Shown here piece by piece: positions 44,109-56,980 of a DNA stretch of 64,000 nucleotides. The notes beneath the pieces were generated by a model. The model was given only the letters and a program-made list of their open reading frames with translations, made no database searches and was not told where the DNA came from. Numbering within the stretch: the first letter of the stretch is position 1; each line of letters opens with the position of its first letter. Location of the stretch: positions 248,001-312,000 of the forward strand of contig NOKP01000021.1 in assembly GCA_002682825.1 (NCBI GenBank), in the 5' to 3' direction. The translations under genes and the position numbers were made by a program. The DNA comes from Neonectria sp. B-13. Its lineage: Eukaryota > Ascomycota > Sordariomycetes > Hypocreales > Nectriaceae.

Positions 44109-47100
44109 TCACCAGAAGCTGCACCATCCAATGTAGTGCTGGCATAGGTTCTCCAGTTTGGTAGCCTCCATGATGAGCTTGTTCACCTGGTTGATGACGT
44201 CCAGCTCCTCGTTGTTCTTGAAGTCGCGTCCCGTCAGCTTCTGCGAGACACGGTCGAGCACCTCGATGGCCCTGGCGTTCTGGCTCTCCACCTCCTGCAC
44301 CCCGTTGACCAGGTTTCCTTCCTGCGCCGCCGAGCTGTTGGTGCGAGCCCGGGCCCGAGATACCGGCGGCGCGGCCGGCTCTGCTGCGTTGAGTAGCTCC
44401 GACGGTGCGACGTCGCTGTCTAGGATGGATTGGCGTCTCGGCCTCGCGGTACCGGGTCCAGCCAACGCCGTCTCGCGATCGGACTTGAAGGTTGGCCCGG
44501 TGGGCGATGCCGCGCTGGTCAGTCGCCATGTCAGCAGCGGGTCGTGGATGAACTGTGTTTCGCAGGGTTAGTAAATGACATGAAGTGTGAGGATACGGGG
44601 AACACTTACAGCTTCCAAGACTGCCATGACACTCTCCTTGTTGTCCCTTAGGACTCTCATCACATTCTCGCAGGTGATTCTGAAGCTACCCTCAATGTTA
44701 CTAACCTCCATGGCGTAGGTCAACATGCGAGTAAGTCGGAACGGAACCCGCTCGGGGTATTTCTCTCGCTTCATGGCCACTTCGAAGCAGTCTCCGAAAT
44801 CAATGTGGATGATCTTGCCAGTGACACGGTCAAGCATCAAGTTAGAGGGATGTCGATCGCCCAAGCCCAAGATGTAGCCCACCATGGACATGACACCCAG
44901 CGAACGGGTGTAGTTGGTACGCCGCTCGAGCCAAGCCTCGGAGGACTTGGACTTGAGCCACAAGACGCGGTACAAGTCCTGGCCTGTGGTGTTGTCGAGG
45001 GCATAGCCAAAGACCTCGACCTTCTGCATCAAGGTGAGGTTGTCGTAGTCGGGGGCCATCTGCAGCATGATACGATGCTCAATATTAAGGAGTATCTTAC
45101 GGCTCTCTCGATATTCTCTAATCAGCACATGGAGCGTGTCGCTGTTCGGCACCCACCCGAGGAGACCGGAATTCTGGGACAGCGGGATGGCAGGGTATCG
45201 CTGGATATTCAGGTGTCGCTTGTAACATTCCGAGTCGTTAGCCAGGAGCGTGTTGCAAAGGCCAAACAATTGCATGACACGCTCATCCTGGCGGATATCC
45301 TCGTGACCCTTGAGGAGGAAGGCGAACGACTTGCCGTCGCTTCCGTTGACGTTGAGCTTTCGGGGTCGCTGCTTGGAGTTGATGACGCTGAACGTCGTCT
45401 CGAACGACACGATTTTTACAATCGGCTGCCCACTCTTGTACGTGCCAGGAACCGCGAGGTCCAAGTTCTTGGCGTTGAGCAGCTTCGGCGAGCAGTACGT
45501 CAACTCCAAAGTCGTCACTTGAGGAAGCTGCCTAGAGATCCTCCTGAAAACCTGGTAATACAGATCCCAAGCTTGATTAAGATCGTTGACGTCCTGGCTG
45601 GTCTCGTATTGTCGACACCAGTCTTGGGCCTCTTTGAGATCTCTGCCGAATGCCTGGGCAAACGAAATCTCGCGCAGCGTCTCCGGCCCGCGCTCAAGAA
45701 GCTCGTGAAGTGGCTCCAGCGTCGCAAACATCCCTTCAATGTTGTGGTCGCCAAAGTACAATCGCGATGCCTCTTCCAACCCCTCGTGCCAGAGTTCATG
45801 CCAGAGCACAGCGACTCGGATCAACTCGTGGCTGACAATATCGGCTTGGGCAACTAGGTTTGCGCTGTGCTGCCGCATACTGTCCATGATCTGTGCAGCG
45901 GACCGTGACCGACGCGTGTTCTGCCAAGACTTCATGGCAACAGTGAGAGGGTACACCAACGCCTGGGGGTGAGCTCTCCCAACATCGGCAAGAAGGTTAT
46001 GCACCGTTTGCTGCACTCGCTTGTTAGGCTGGTTGATGCGGGCAATGAGCTGCGGGATGACTTCGAGCCAGGTGTCAACGCTGACATTGGCGAATCCCTC
46101 AGTCACGGCTGTATTGACCTCTGCGCTGCCTCCATGGCTGAACCAGAGTGTTAGCAGACGGAGCGTGTCCTGGAGGGAGCTTCCGGCTGATAGGGCAATC
46201 GACTTGAAGAAGCCCTTGACGGCTGGGACGACGTGATCGATAACCATCGACTGGTCCGCCCGCGATAGGTGGCCTTCGTTTCTTGCGGCGAGCGCTTGCA
46301 CGATCTCGAAGTTGGCCAGTGCCCACGCGTGCCAAGCCTTGTACCAACGGGGGTTGTACTTGGTGGCCTGCGAGTACGCGGTTAAGATGTCTTGCACCTG
46401 AGTGTATTGCCAGTCGTCCTTGTTCAGCGCAATCAACCACTCGCCCTGGCGTAGGTAGCACTTCGCAAGCAGCACCGTCTGGTCGTACAATGCGCGTTGA
46501 GTCTGCGGGCTCATGATCGCAGGGTCCATCTGGTTCTGGAAGCCGTACTCGGTCGGTATGTTCATCTCGTTGCCGGCCTGGGCGGTCAAGTGGGCCTTGG
46601 CGACATCGAGTCGATGAGCCGTGTCGCTGGTGAACTTGCGAAGACAGAAGAGAGTCTTCTCGGCGGTACCCGTTTGCCGGTTGGCAGGCTGTAATCCCAG
46701 ATCCCACTCATACTTGAGCACGGCGTAGATGACCTGAGCAGGCGTGTTGCGAGGTCCTGGGCCGTTCTGTCTTTCCGTCCAGTAGGGAATCATACTCTCC
46801 AACGGGGCGTCAATGCCAATGAGCTGCTTCAGTGACTTCTCAGCCAAGCCCATGCGACCGGACTTTCGGCAGAGGTTGGCGAACTTGATCCACATGTGCA
46901 TGTTCTCGCCAGGGGAGATGACAATTGCGCGCAATCGAAGCATGCGCTGCCAAACCTCGACATTTCTCTGGCAACCCTTCAGTCGAGTCTCCCACGTTCG
47001 TCGCATGATGGACTGCTTCTTCTCATCACACTGCTTGTAAACAATAAGCTCCTCTAGCTCGGCAAGCATCTGCACTCGTACCACGACCTGGTACGCTCGG

Positions 47101-50100
47101 TTGTATGATTCGCTCACTAGCGCGCTCAGCTCAGTATCGAGACCTTCACGAGCCTGCTCCACGCAAGAAAGAGCCTCGCGGAACTGGTTACGATGAAGCG
47201 CCAATATAGCTCCAAAGAAAGATCGGTCAGGCGAGTATCTCTTGAGAGATGAGAGGTAGTTGTCCATGGAATCCCACTTGCCCAGGCCCCAGGCCGCAGC
47301 AGTGGCAAGAGGAGCAATCATCCGTTGAACCTCGGGCGCCGAGTTGGCCCATGTGCTGCCGGTCAGGCTGGCGAGAGCCTCCCATTCGCCCAGAGCGTGC
47401 AGACAACGCATCTTTCCCATGGCAATGTCAACGGGGATTGTCTGATCTTCCGGTACCTCGGCCTCTCGCTTGTTGTAGAAGGCCAATGCTTCTTCCCAGC
47501 GCTCCAACTTCTCGAACCAGGTTTCGCGGAGCTGAATGCCCTCCTTGTACAGCTGGGCTTTGCGGAGAATACCGATAGCAGCATCGGATTGCTGGAGTTG
47601 GTTGTTGATGACAATCAGTGCTTCAACTGCGCCACTGCTCTGGTCTTGCAAGAACTCTAGCTCTTTGTAATGCAAAGCCTTGGCATACGCGTGACATCGA
47701 GCCGCCTCTCTGCCTAGCACCCTAATGTCTATGGGGAGGGCCTTGTCATCGTGTTCCATAAACTCTGCCAGGTTGAGCAGGAGACCCAACAGATCAGGAG
47801 GTACATTTTCCGACTTTATCGCGCTCTCAATGTTCTGAATGAGTTCATCCTGGAACTGTTCGTACAGCTCGCTCCAGCATGAAACGAAAGCTGAGTTGAA
47901 AAGCTCACGTGCCAGGGGAAGGTACACGCTGGCGAGGCTTGCGCAGGCTCGCAGGGCGTGGTTGGGCGACTCGGTAAGGAGGGTGGTGCTGAACCTTCGA
48001 AGCCATTCTTGCCAATCCTCCTTGGTGGATTTCCCCTTTGTGTCCCAGGCGGCCTTCAGGTGAATGGCGTTCATCTCCAGCTTCTTGGTTCCTTGATCTG
48101 CAAAAGGGGGCTCCTCCAAACCATCGGTAAAGCGATGCTCGGAGCTCAGGTCCTGAGGTAGCACCTCGCCCTTCTGGAGCTTGCTGACGAAAAGTTCGTA
48201 GTTTTGGTGCTGAATCTGGTGTAGGTTGATCGTTTTGTTGACCGTTCCCATGAAATGGAGATAGTCCTTGCCCAGCTGTTGAATTAAGGCACACAGCGTG
48301 TCCAGCGCCGCAACCCGGAGCGAGGCGTCTCCCATATCCAGCACCCTTGTTAGTGGGTGGATGATCTTGGCGGCGTAGTCATTCAGATTGACTTGACGCG
48401 AAATCTTTCCAATCGAGTCGATAGCTTGCTTCCTGATGAAGGTTGGCTGTCCTTGCTTCTCAAAAGTGCGCACAATCACGGGGATGATCAGGTGCATGTA
48501 TTCTTCAGAACTAGCCCCAAACACCAAGAACGCATGCAGCACTTTCTCAGATGGTATGCGTTTGGTGGAAGTGTCTTTGTCAAGAACTCCAAGCATGAGA
48601 GGGAGGAGCCCGGCAAGATATATCTTGAATTCACCCTCTAGCGACCTCGAAATGGCCTCGACGAGAGATAGGATGGTAGTTTGGAGTGACGGAGAGGTGT
48701 GCCAGTACTCCTGGAGAATCTCCACGATCTCTGGCAGATAATTCCTAATGTGCTGACGCACAATACTGACCAGAGTCGCCAGCTGGTTGAAGTATGACTC
48801 CAGTCTTGTCGAAGTCGAAGACCTGATGACGAGTAGGAAGGCAGGGATAATTCTATCCAAAAAGGAAACACACTCCAGTCCTAATGTGCGGAAAATGTTC
48901 ATGATGGCCTCGATCACAGCAGCGTGGTGCTGAACCAGCGATGGATCCTTGAGAATTTGGAGGAGTGCGTTAATGACAACAGTTGGGAAGTACTCCTTGT
49001 TAGAAGGAGTCAAGCCTGTCATCATCAATGAGATGTCCGTCATCTGGTTCGACTCAACGCGTCGCTGAACTTCGGGTGTCCGCTCTTCGACTTGCTGTTC
49101 GGAAGTTAGTAATCATAACTTTACTCCGGGTAGGTGATTGTAGTCTCATGCCGAGACTGCAGAAGGGTTGATAATACGTACCTGATGTTTGTAGGGGTCT
49201 AGAGCACCCAGGATTCCCATCAATTTAATGGTCTCCTGTCTTAGAGGCACTCGCTGTCCTTCTGTCCGGATGATTCCTTGAAGAATCTCCAGCAGCTGTG
49301 GGTATTCGAGGTATGGCAAGATGACATATCCAGAGTTACTGGCGAGCTGGCCCAAGGCGTGGAGGGCGGCCTCTCGCTTGGCATTGGAGCTCTGGTCCTG
49401 CAGAGCATCGATGATGATTGGCATTAGACGATCCTTGTAGGGCAGGATGTCTTCGCCGCCCACAGTAGCAAGCTCACCAATGGCTTTCAGGATAGTGGCA
49501 GCAACAGAAGGGTTCGGGTCGCTTGCTTTGGGCAAGAGAACTGAAATCATGGGCTCAACATACGGCTTGATCAGACCCTGTGCGTTCTGCACAAGGAGAC
49601 TCAGCAACTTGGCGCTCTCCTCCTTGTTTCGGGCCACATCGGAGAACTCCAGCTCCGTCAGCATCTGGATGAGAGTCTTGCGCAGCGAAGGAATGACGTA
49701 GGCCGGGTTGAACCTCGCTAGTCGACCGATAATCGAGATGGCGACTTCTCTGATAGAGAATACCTCATCGTTTAGGGCGAAGAAGAGTATGCGAATGTTC
49801 TCGGCCTTGGCCAAGTGCCGATCAAACCGCTCATCGAGGGCTGCCAGGACGGTGCGCCTGATGTTGGGTTCGGGGTCAGACACTCCAACTGTGAGAAGCT
49901 TTTCGATGACGTCTCCGACGACTTGGAGGGCGTGGTAGCTGGTCTGGCTGACGATTGGGTCACGCACGTAGAGTTGACAACAAGTCAGGGCCGCCGCCTC
50001 CCGAATTTCCGGGTCCTCGTCCTCGACGTACTTGATGGCGACGTCGCGAACGAACTCGTTCAGCACATGGCCGGAAAAGTCGAAGCTGCCAAGGGTGTTG

Positions 50101-51650
50101 AGAGCCAGCTTCACTTCCGCTCTGCGGTGCTCGTAGGCTTGGGGATCCTTTGCGTCTTTGGCAATGATGGGGACAGAGCTAAGGGTGTTTGGCTGGGGTG
50201 CCCCAAGAGGCTTGAAAGGCTCGCCGCACAGGACAACGCTCAGCATGTCAAGCAGCCTCTCTTGAATCGTGGGTTTCACGGGAGGGATGTAAAAGGCCAT
50301 GTCTACCAAGGCCTGAGTGAGCTTGGGGGTGAGGTCGCAGGCGAAAATGGGGTCCAGCAATGCCTCCATGTACTTGCTGAGGGTCTGACCGACGGCCACG
50401 GCAAGGCGGCTGATACAGTCAAAGACTGGGTCCACGGATCCTCTCTTACGGGACTGGATGCTTAGGCCTTCTCTCACATAAATAAGAACGCCGTCGAGAT
50501 ACGGAGCAATGGCGCTCTTGACCGAGTTGGCAATGTTTCCAATGGCCAAGAAAGCATCGTTGCGCTCCTTGTCCTTCTTCAGCATGCTAGACAAGTAGAC
50601 CATGAACTTGTGCAGCCACGCGTTGGCGAAGTCGGCTGGCGAGTAGCTCGCCAGGTCCGGGATAAGGAGCACCACAGTCTTCCTGATGGTGGGGTCCCGG
50701 TGGTCTTTGTGTTTGAAGACGATTTCGCAAGCCTGCTGGTAGTGCTCTTGCATATACATGGCTCCTTGTTCGAGGAGCTCCTTCAGAACCAGCAAGGAAC
50801 CGTGGGTAGACTCGACGGTGTTGGCCTTGAGGCCCTGCTTGGCCTCGTTGTAGATCTTGCTCATCCACAATTGCTTCATCTCCTGGTCTCGCTCGCGAAG
50901 GATTCGGAAGCAGGCGCTAACCGTCTCGGCCGAGGTGGCGCGAATTAGCTGCCTCGTGTCTCGCAGTCCGACCCAGATCCAGTCGAAGATGGTGGGGATG
51001 TACTGGTACATCAGGGTGGGTGCGTTTCGGGCGAGCTCTCGCAAGACGAGGACAGCGCTATATCTCCGCTCTTCGACGCGGTCGTTCTGCAGCCATTCGA
51101 GAGCGGTGTTGACCTCGGAATCGACCAATTCGGATATCAAGGAGCCTCCCGGGCGGCATAGCTTTCCGAGGGCGATGGCGGCGGGTTGCATGGGGTTGAT
51201 GTCCTTCCCGCGGAGGATCGTTTTTAGATTTTGGGTAAAGCGAGTGTATTTGACCGCGACGTCGACGCCATCGAAGTCGATGAGGGCATCTAGGGCGTAG
51301 ATGCCGCCGACTCGATCGGAGGAGTCGCCGCCATGGGTGATGAGCTGGTTGATCTTGCTGTTGACGGCATTGTAGAAGGTGAGGAACTGCTCGGGGCTCA
51401 GGTCTACAATTGTCAGCTTGTGATGGAATAGCTACGGGGCTGGCTGGGTGCGTACCTCGATGGCACACGACGACCAGTTCGCGGAGTTGTATGGCCGAGC
51501 GCTTCCGCACGTCATCGGCGGTCCTAGATACAGCGTGTTAGCAGCGGGCCAGAGCAAGTTCAGCAATGTGTAGAGTAGAGCGTACCGCGACCGCAGGCCC
51601 CGTGTGATGTAGTCGAGCCGCTCCAAGGCGACCTGCTGTTGTTGCGCCAT
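44109..51650 (-). CDS. tor: TOR kinase (PIKK), 2427 aa, five exons
   Basis: Target-of-rapamycin kinase, the catalytic core of TORC1/TORC2 controlling growth in response to nutrients. Exons 51650-51586, 51523-51456, 51403-49182, 49094-44610 and 44552-44109; introns of 62, 52, 87 and 57 nt restore one frame of 2428 codons, the usual TOR length. The N-terminal half is HEAT repeats. The FAT domain is followed by the FRB domain ([20 protein letters not shown]), whose serine and aromatic residues look rapamycin-FKBP12 competent. The kinase has [30 protein letters not shown] (catalytic loop) and HIDFGDCFE. The FATC domain ends in the canonical HYIGWCSFW. Position and phase of every intron preserve family sequence. 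Divergent from rtf2. Confidence 0.96.
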
Positions 51651-52463
51651 CGTCCCCGTTCGGCGCTTGTGGCCGGTCTATCAGCGGTGCATGTACCCCG
51701 GGCTGGAGATGTCGGAGACGGAGAACGGCGAGGAGGTATAGGTGTTGTCGAGGGGAGGTGGAGGGCGGTAGAAAGGCTACGTGAGGCCCGAGCGAGGATG
51801 CAGAGAGAGCCAGAGCGAACTGGACGTGTCGTGTTTCGTGTTGTCGTCGTCGACGTCGTGCAGAGGCGAATGGGTAGATGTAATCCAACAGGCGTGGTCG
51901 CTAGTTTGCAGAGAGTTGTCGCCCTGGACCAGGCACCGCAACTGCGCTCATTTGTCACGGGCGCATGGCACCTTGCTGAAGCTGAAGTTGGCGGTTGCTA
52001 GGTCAGGCGGAGGTTAAATTGGGGATTAGGAACCCGAGCATTTAGTTGGCGGAGCGGCGTGGTTCCTGACCTAGGCCAGCAGGTGCTTGTACAGTGCCGG
52101 TTGCGAGGGTGGACGGAAGATCACACAGTGGCTTGGTGGGGCAAAGGCGTGAATTGGGTGCCGCCGCTCCGTGATTGTTAAGCACGGGCACTGTGATGAC
52201 ACCGGACCAGCTCCCGGGCTTATCGATAGCGGCAGAGACACCCTAGCAGTGGCTCGGGAGCTACGAATTTAGGAATCGCCCGCCGCCACTTCTTCTTCGC
52301 CCGCCACCAGCCGACGATTCCTAAACAGAACCAACACGACTACACAACTACGGATAGAGCCACCAGAACCGCACCAACGCACCGCCAACGCATCCTTGCC
52401 TCCTCTGAACACCCGATTCACACCTCTGGCCGCTCACACCCTATCACTGCTGTACCCGCCACC
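51651..52463. promoter_or_regulatory. Divergent TOR / rtf2 intergenic region
   Basis: An 813-nt region between the two start codons. The rtf2-proximal 200 nt is A/C-rich and G-poor and looks like a 5' UTR. No TATA box stands out, in keeping with housekeeping promoters. Confidence 0.5.
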
Positions 52464-53279
52464 ATGGGCAACGACGGCGGCTCCATCCCCAAGCGGCGCG
52501 AACTCGTCAAGAACGCCGCGCGCAATCCCACCGTCTCCGAGCTCAAAGCAACCGCCCTCGAGTCGCTGAGCCATGCCTGGGCGCACTGCGCCCTTAGCGG
52601 CGACCCCATCGACCTCGACAACCTCGTCTCCGACTGGCGCGGCCGACTGTACAACTACGAGGCTGTCCTGAACGGCCTGATGCCCTCTGACGAACCCGCC
52701 GAGGTGACGCCGTCCAGCCTGGGAATCAAGTCACTCCGCGACGTCACGAAGCTCAAGGTCTCCAAGGATGGAAACGGCCTGGTCTGTCCCATTTCCATGA
52801 AGGAACTGGGTCCTTCAACCAAGACCGTCTACTTGGTTCCTTGCGGCCATGTCTTCGCCGAGGCGGCCATGAAGGAAATACAGGAGAAGACCTGTCCAGA
52901 GTGTGCCGAGGAGTTTGCCAAGGAAAATATCATCCCTCTGCTTGCGACAACCGAGGCGGATGTCGGTCGGCTGGAGACCCGCATCGAGGGTCTGAGAAGT
53001 CAGGGGCTCACACATACCCTGAAGAAGGACAAGTCAGAGAAGAAGAAGAAGCGCAAGGGCGACGACGTCAAGGAGGAGGAGAGCAAGGCTAAGAAGGACG
53101 CCTCCGTTGCAGAAAACAAGAACGGCAAGAAGCGCGAGGACTCTAGGATCAGCGGCATCAACAATTCGTTTGCTGCGTCGTTGACAGCTAAAGTGCTGGC
53201 GGAGCAGGATGAAAGGAATAAGAGGAGGAAGCTGGCGGCGGCATCTGCCCCACAAAGGAGAGAGGCTGCAAGGGGCTAG
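52464..53279 (+). CDS. rtf2: Rtf2 homologue, replication fork/termination factor, 271 aa
   Basis: Rtf2-family protein. In S. pombe Rtf2 stabilises the paused fork at the RTS1 barrier, and in animals it acts at stressed forks. Single exon. N-terminal MGNDGGSIPKRRELVK is the usual start of the family. The modified RING (C2HC2-type) is at about residues 107-155: CPISMKELGPSTKTVYLVPCGHVF then KTCPECAEEF. The C-terminal third is lysine-rich and nuclear-localisation-like (KKDKSEKKKKRK), ending near DERNKRRKL. Length fits the family. The ATG lies in a strong context (GCCACCATGG). Convergent with the Zn2Cys6 gene (216 nt). Confidence 0.9.
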   Translation: MGNDGGSIPKRRELVKNAARNPTVSELKATALESLSHAWAHCALSGDPIDLDNLVSDWRGRLYNYEAVLNGLMPSDEPAEVTPSSLGIKSLRDVTKLKVSKDGNGLVCPISMKELGPSTKTVYLVPCGHVFAEAAMKEIQEKTCPECAEEFAKENIIPLLATTEADVGRLETRIEGLRSQGLTHTLKKDKSEKKKKRKGDDVKEEESKAKKDASVAENKNGKKREDSRISGINNSFAASLTAKVLAEQDERNKRRKLAAASAPQRREAARG

Positions 53280-53495
53280 TAAAGCCCAGGCAGTTATATT
53301 TACGACTAATTGATACCCATGATACTGTTCACGAATACAGCTGACATTCGAATTCAATGTTGTTAGTGCGGTCACCAGAGATGAATATCACACCAGCGCC
53401 AGTGATGAAATGACACAGTTTAAGGAAAAACGGGGTATATCTAATCGTAATCATGCACGCTTCTTGTATCACATAGCCTCCTTGAATCATCCAGC

Positions 53496-55397
53496 TCATG
53501 AGCATCTCAGAAACTCCCTGCAGACGTCCCACTCCGTCTGCCCCGGCGGGGGCTCCTTAAAGAAGGTCGTCCATATCCCATTTCCCTCTACCGGGCCAAT
53601 GACGGCATTTTTGATGCGCTGCGACTCGGGGATCCCAAATGGCGCCTCCAGCCTGTTCGCCTTGACGTCCGAGAGATCCAGCTGCTGCATCGCCTCCACC
53701 GCCATGGTTGTCGGCGACGGCGGCTCGTCGTACGACTCTGGCGACGCTGAGGGCTCAGAGGCAGGGGTGTCGCCGGATATCGGGTCCGGCATGGGATCTG
53801 TAAATGAGAGTGGTGGGGGGGTGAGAGACGGCGGCTGCGTCACGCAGATCTTGAGTTCTGGGGAGGTCGGTCGGGTTTCAGAGCTCGATCGACTACGGCC
53901 AGAAGACAAGGAGGTATGCGAACTGTGGCCCCAATATGTCGGAGACGACGCCTCGCTAAAGACATCCGCAAACTCAGCCTCTTCCTTCTCAATGACCCGC
54001 GCAGCAATGACAGTCGTCTCCCTAACATGCCACAGGTTCTCTCTCCGATCCCGCATCTGGTCCCGCGTCAGGAGCTGAAGAGCCGCTCGCCGCAGCAACG
54101 GGTGACGACACTTGGTGGCCGTCCAATAAACAGGCGCCACCAGCTCCGTCTCGAAACTGAAGGCCTCCATCCTGGTGTTGGTGGGCACGGAGCCGATGAT
54201 GGACGACGCGAGTGAGATGATGGAGGCGAAGGCGGACAGGTGGGCGTCGTACTTGAGCTCGTCGCGCTGCAGCGCCGTCGACACCCACACGGTCGCGGCC
54301 TGGTGGTAGATGCGGAGCAGGTTCTGGATGTTCTCCGAGGCCGGCGACTGCGGGCTCATGGATATCAGCACGGTGAAGGCAGTGAACCAGCGGGCCAGCT
54401 GAGTCATGATGCGCTGCTGCTCGGCCTGGAGACCGCGCATCGCCTGGGCGTCGGTGGCCGGGTTGAAGGCCACCCCGTGCGCCTGGGCGCCGAACTGCAG
54501 CCCTTCGTCGAGGACAAGATAGAGGCCGCACCGCGCTTCGTCCAGGGACGAGAACATGGCTGGCACCTCGGTCCAGCTCTTCAGATGCGCCGGGATGGTG
54601 GCTGGACGGGTACCGAAGAGGAAACTCGCCAGGCTCAGACGGGCGTATATGGGGACGAGCGACTGCTTGACCATCTCCATGGACGGGGAATGGCCGCTGG
54701 GCAGCCCGGAGAGGATCTTCCGGCCCTGACTGATGTGCATCTGCGACGCGGCGTCGCGGTCGGCGAGGAACTCGATGCACACGAAGAGGATGCACACGAG
54801 CAGCGGCACGGCCGAAGGCTCATCGCGCTGGGCCCAGTTGCGCAGCGAGCGGATGGCGTTGCCGTACTCGCGGAAGGCAAAGCTGCGGTCCAGCTCGCGG
54901 CCGGTGGCGTTCTTGGTCTCGACGCACTCATGCAGGCTGCTGACGGCGAGGATGGCGTGGCGCACGGCGGGCTCGGAGGCGCTCATCTTGAGGACCAGGC
55001 CGCCCCAGAAGGGCGCGTCGACGGCGCCGGAGAGGATGCGGGCGGAGCGGCCGCGGTAGTAGTCGAAGGCGTGGGCCTCCTGCGCGGTTCCGAAGCCGGG
55101 CACGGGGCTGAGGCCCATCGGCTCCGGGGTGGAGCGGGCCGGGCTCGCGGGGCGGTAGCCGTCGCACTGGCGACCGGTCTTGACGCAGCGCAGGCAGTGC
55201 GGCTTGGCCTCATCGCACTTGACTTTGCGAATTCTTTAGGGGGGAAGACAGGTCAGCGGGAGGATGGTTTATAGAGGGAGCGGGCGAGGGACTGACTTGC
55301 AAGTGATGCACCCGGTGCGCACCTTTTTGTTGCCCTTGCGGCCGGAGGGCCTTGGTGAAGGTGACCGCGAGTAGTCTTGCGACGGGAGAGACAGCAT
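53496..55397 (-). CDS. Zn2Cys6 fungal transcription factor, 612 aa, two exons
   Basis: Binuclear zinc cluster regulator. Exons 55397-55297 and 55233-53496; the 63-nt intron 55296-55234 (GTCAGT...AAAG) lies inside the DNA-binding domain and restores GCITCKIRKVKCDEAKPHC. Cysteines at residues 30, 33, 40, 47, 50 and 57 give CX2CX6CX6CX2CX6C. A basic linker precedes it (GRKGNKKVRTG). The rest is the helical middle-homology type (MSASEPAVRHAILAVSSLHE, then SAVPLLVCILFVCIEFL), and the C-terminus is Ser/Pro-rich. An in-frame upstream ATG at 55550 exists, but the shorter start matches the usual distance to the zinc cluster. Target genes unknown; neighbours suggest no cluster. Confidence 0.9.
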
Positions 55398-56980
55398 GAC
55401 GTAGGATGAATAGGATGGGATGGATGAACCGACGAGTCTCGCAGTGCAGAGAACAAGAGTCCGAGAGGTCAAGTCCGAGCGGGCCAAGCAGAATAAATGG
55501 AAAACGCAAGGAAGCGGGATTCGCCTGCACCGTGGTCCTGTCTCGAGCAACCGCTGCGCTGGGTGGACGGCCGTGCTTGTAAGGGACGCAATTGCGAGGG
55601 CCCGGGGGAAATGGTCCAGGCCCCACGCCCGCGCGCCTGTTTAGGCCTTGCCCTGCCCCCGAGCAGCGTCGCAAAAGGGCTGTAGGGAGGCGCTGTGCCC
55701 CTGTCAGCTTCCAATCGCGCGTGAGTAGCGGGTGGCGCTGCAAAGTCGAGGTGGGTGAGACCGGGCTGATCCATGTCGGATGCGGATGGGTCAATGCAAT
55801 GGAAGAATTGGGTTCTGGCCAAGAGGATAAAGGTAGACTAAGAAATGACAGGGAAGAGGAGGATTGGCCTTGGACGTTTCAACTTTATTTAGGGTCTTTG
55901 CTACACGTATATAATAGAAGCTTCATTTCAGGGACGGATGATGCCGAGAAGGTGTGGGAACGTGCGGTTGGGTCTCAGTGTTTGAGTTGTCTATTGCGAG
56001 CAAGACAGCAGCGGCGGCTTCGTATTTTGATCAGCGTAGTGAGCCATGGAAGATTGATAATACAGATGATTGGTAATACATCTGATTGAACTTCACTCGA
56101 ATAGTCACTCTCGTATATTCGTATTGCGTGCGTCTCCCAATGGTGACCCTCCACTTATTAACGGAGCAACGCGTCTGACCATCTCCAAATTACCAGTTCA
56201 TCCTCTTCAATGGAATGCAACCCAACAGCCGCCTAGAAGGGCAGGAAGACATCATCGCCTGATGGATTAACTTGATCGTCGTCCTCTCTTCCTCCATCTA
56301 GAAAACCTAGCCACAACAGCCATCTCCCTGTCCTGTCAGCCCTACTACCTATCCCGGACCCCGTCTCCACACTGCCATCTGCTTCGCCTCCCCTTGCCCG
56401 TCCCTATTCCCGCGCCTCGCACTCCATCTCATTGGTCCGCTCGGACTCGAGACCTCGGACTTCCTCGATCCCCACAACTTCCCGCGTCCGAACAAGCTTG
56501 GAAGCCGAAACTTCGACCGTTGCTGCCCCGGAATCGCTGCCACCGAGCTCGCACTCCTCCGGGTCCGAGATTAGCTGCCGGCTGACAAGATGTAGCCCCT
56601 TCATGTCAGCAAAGGGAACGCATCTTACACTCGGCGCGCGTGTTGTTCAAATTGCTGGAGGAGGCTTGGCGCGTAGTCTCGGACTCCTTGGTTCACCATG
56701 GAGATGGAGATCCCTTCATTTTGATCCAATGCATTCATTCAATGGGGGCTTGGACCTGGAGTCTGTCTGCATGGGGACCCTGTGTTAGTGTGTTTTGGTA
56801 GTTGACCCTGTTGAGTGTTGATTCTTCGAGTTCTATATAATGTGTCCAGCTTCACGAGCTATTCAAAGTCTGAACCATCCAGTCCTCTCATCCACCTTCC
56901 ACACCAGCAATTCCTTTCATTGCTTGGTCTTTCCCTCTTCTCTTGTATTCCTGTCTCTTCCATTCTCGGTCTCCTCCACA
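55398..56980. other. Intergenic region with promoter of beta-lactamase-like gene 2
   Basis: About 1.6 kb between the Zn2Cys6 gene (-) and beta-lactamase-like gene 2 (+). TATATAA at 56834-56840 lies about 140 nt before the ATG at 56981. No gene recognised; the ORFs lack domains. Confidence 0.5.

Noticed and set aside
53034..53279. Minus-strand ORF overlapping the end of rtf2
   Set aside because: Leu-rich antisense of a lysine-coding tract; no homology seen.
54240..55274. 344-codon plus-strand ORF opposite the Zn2Cys6 gene
   Set aside because: Antisense shadow of a GC-rich exon; no domain, while the minus strand has an intact zinc cluster and regulator domain.
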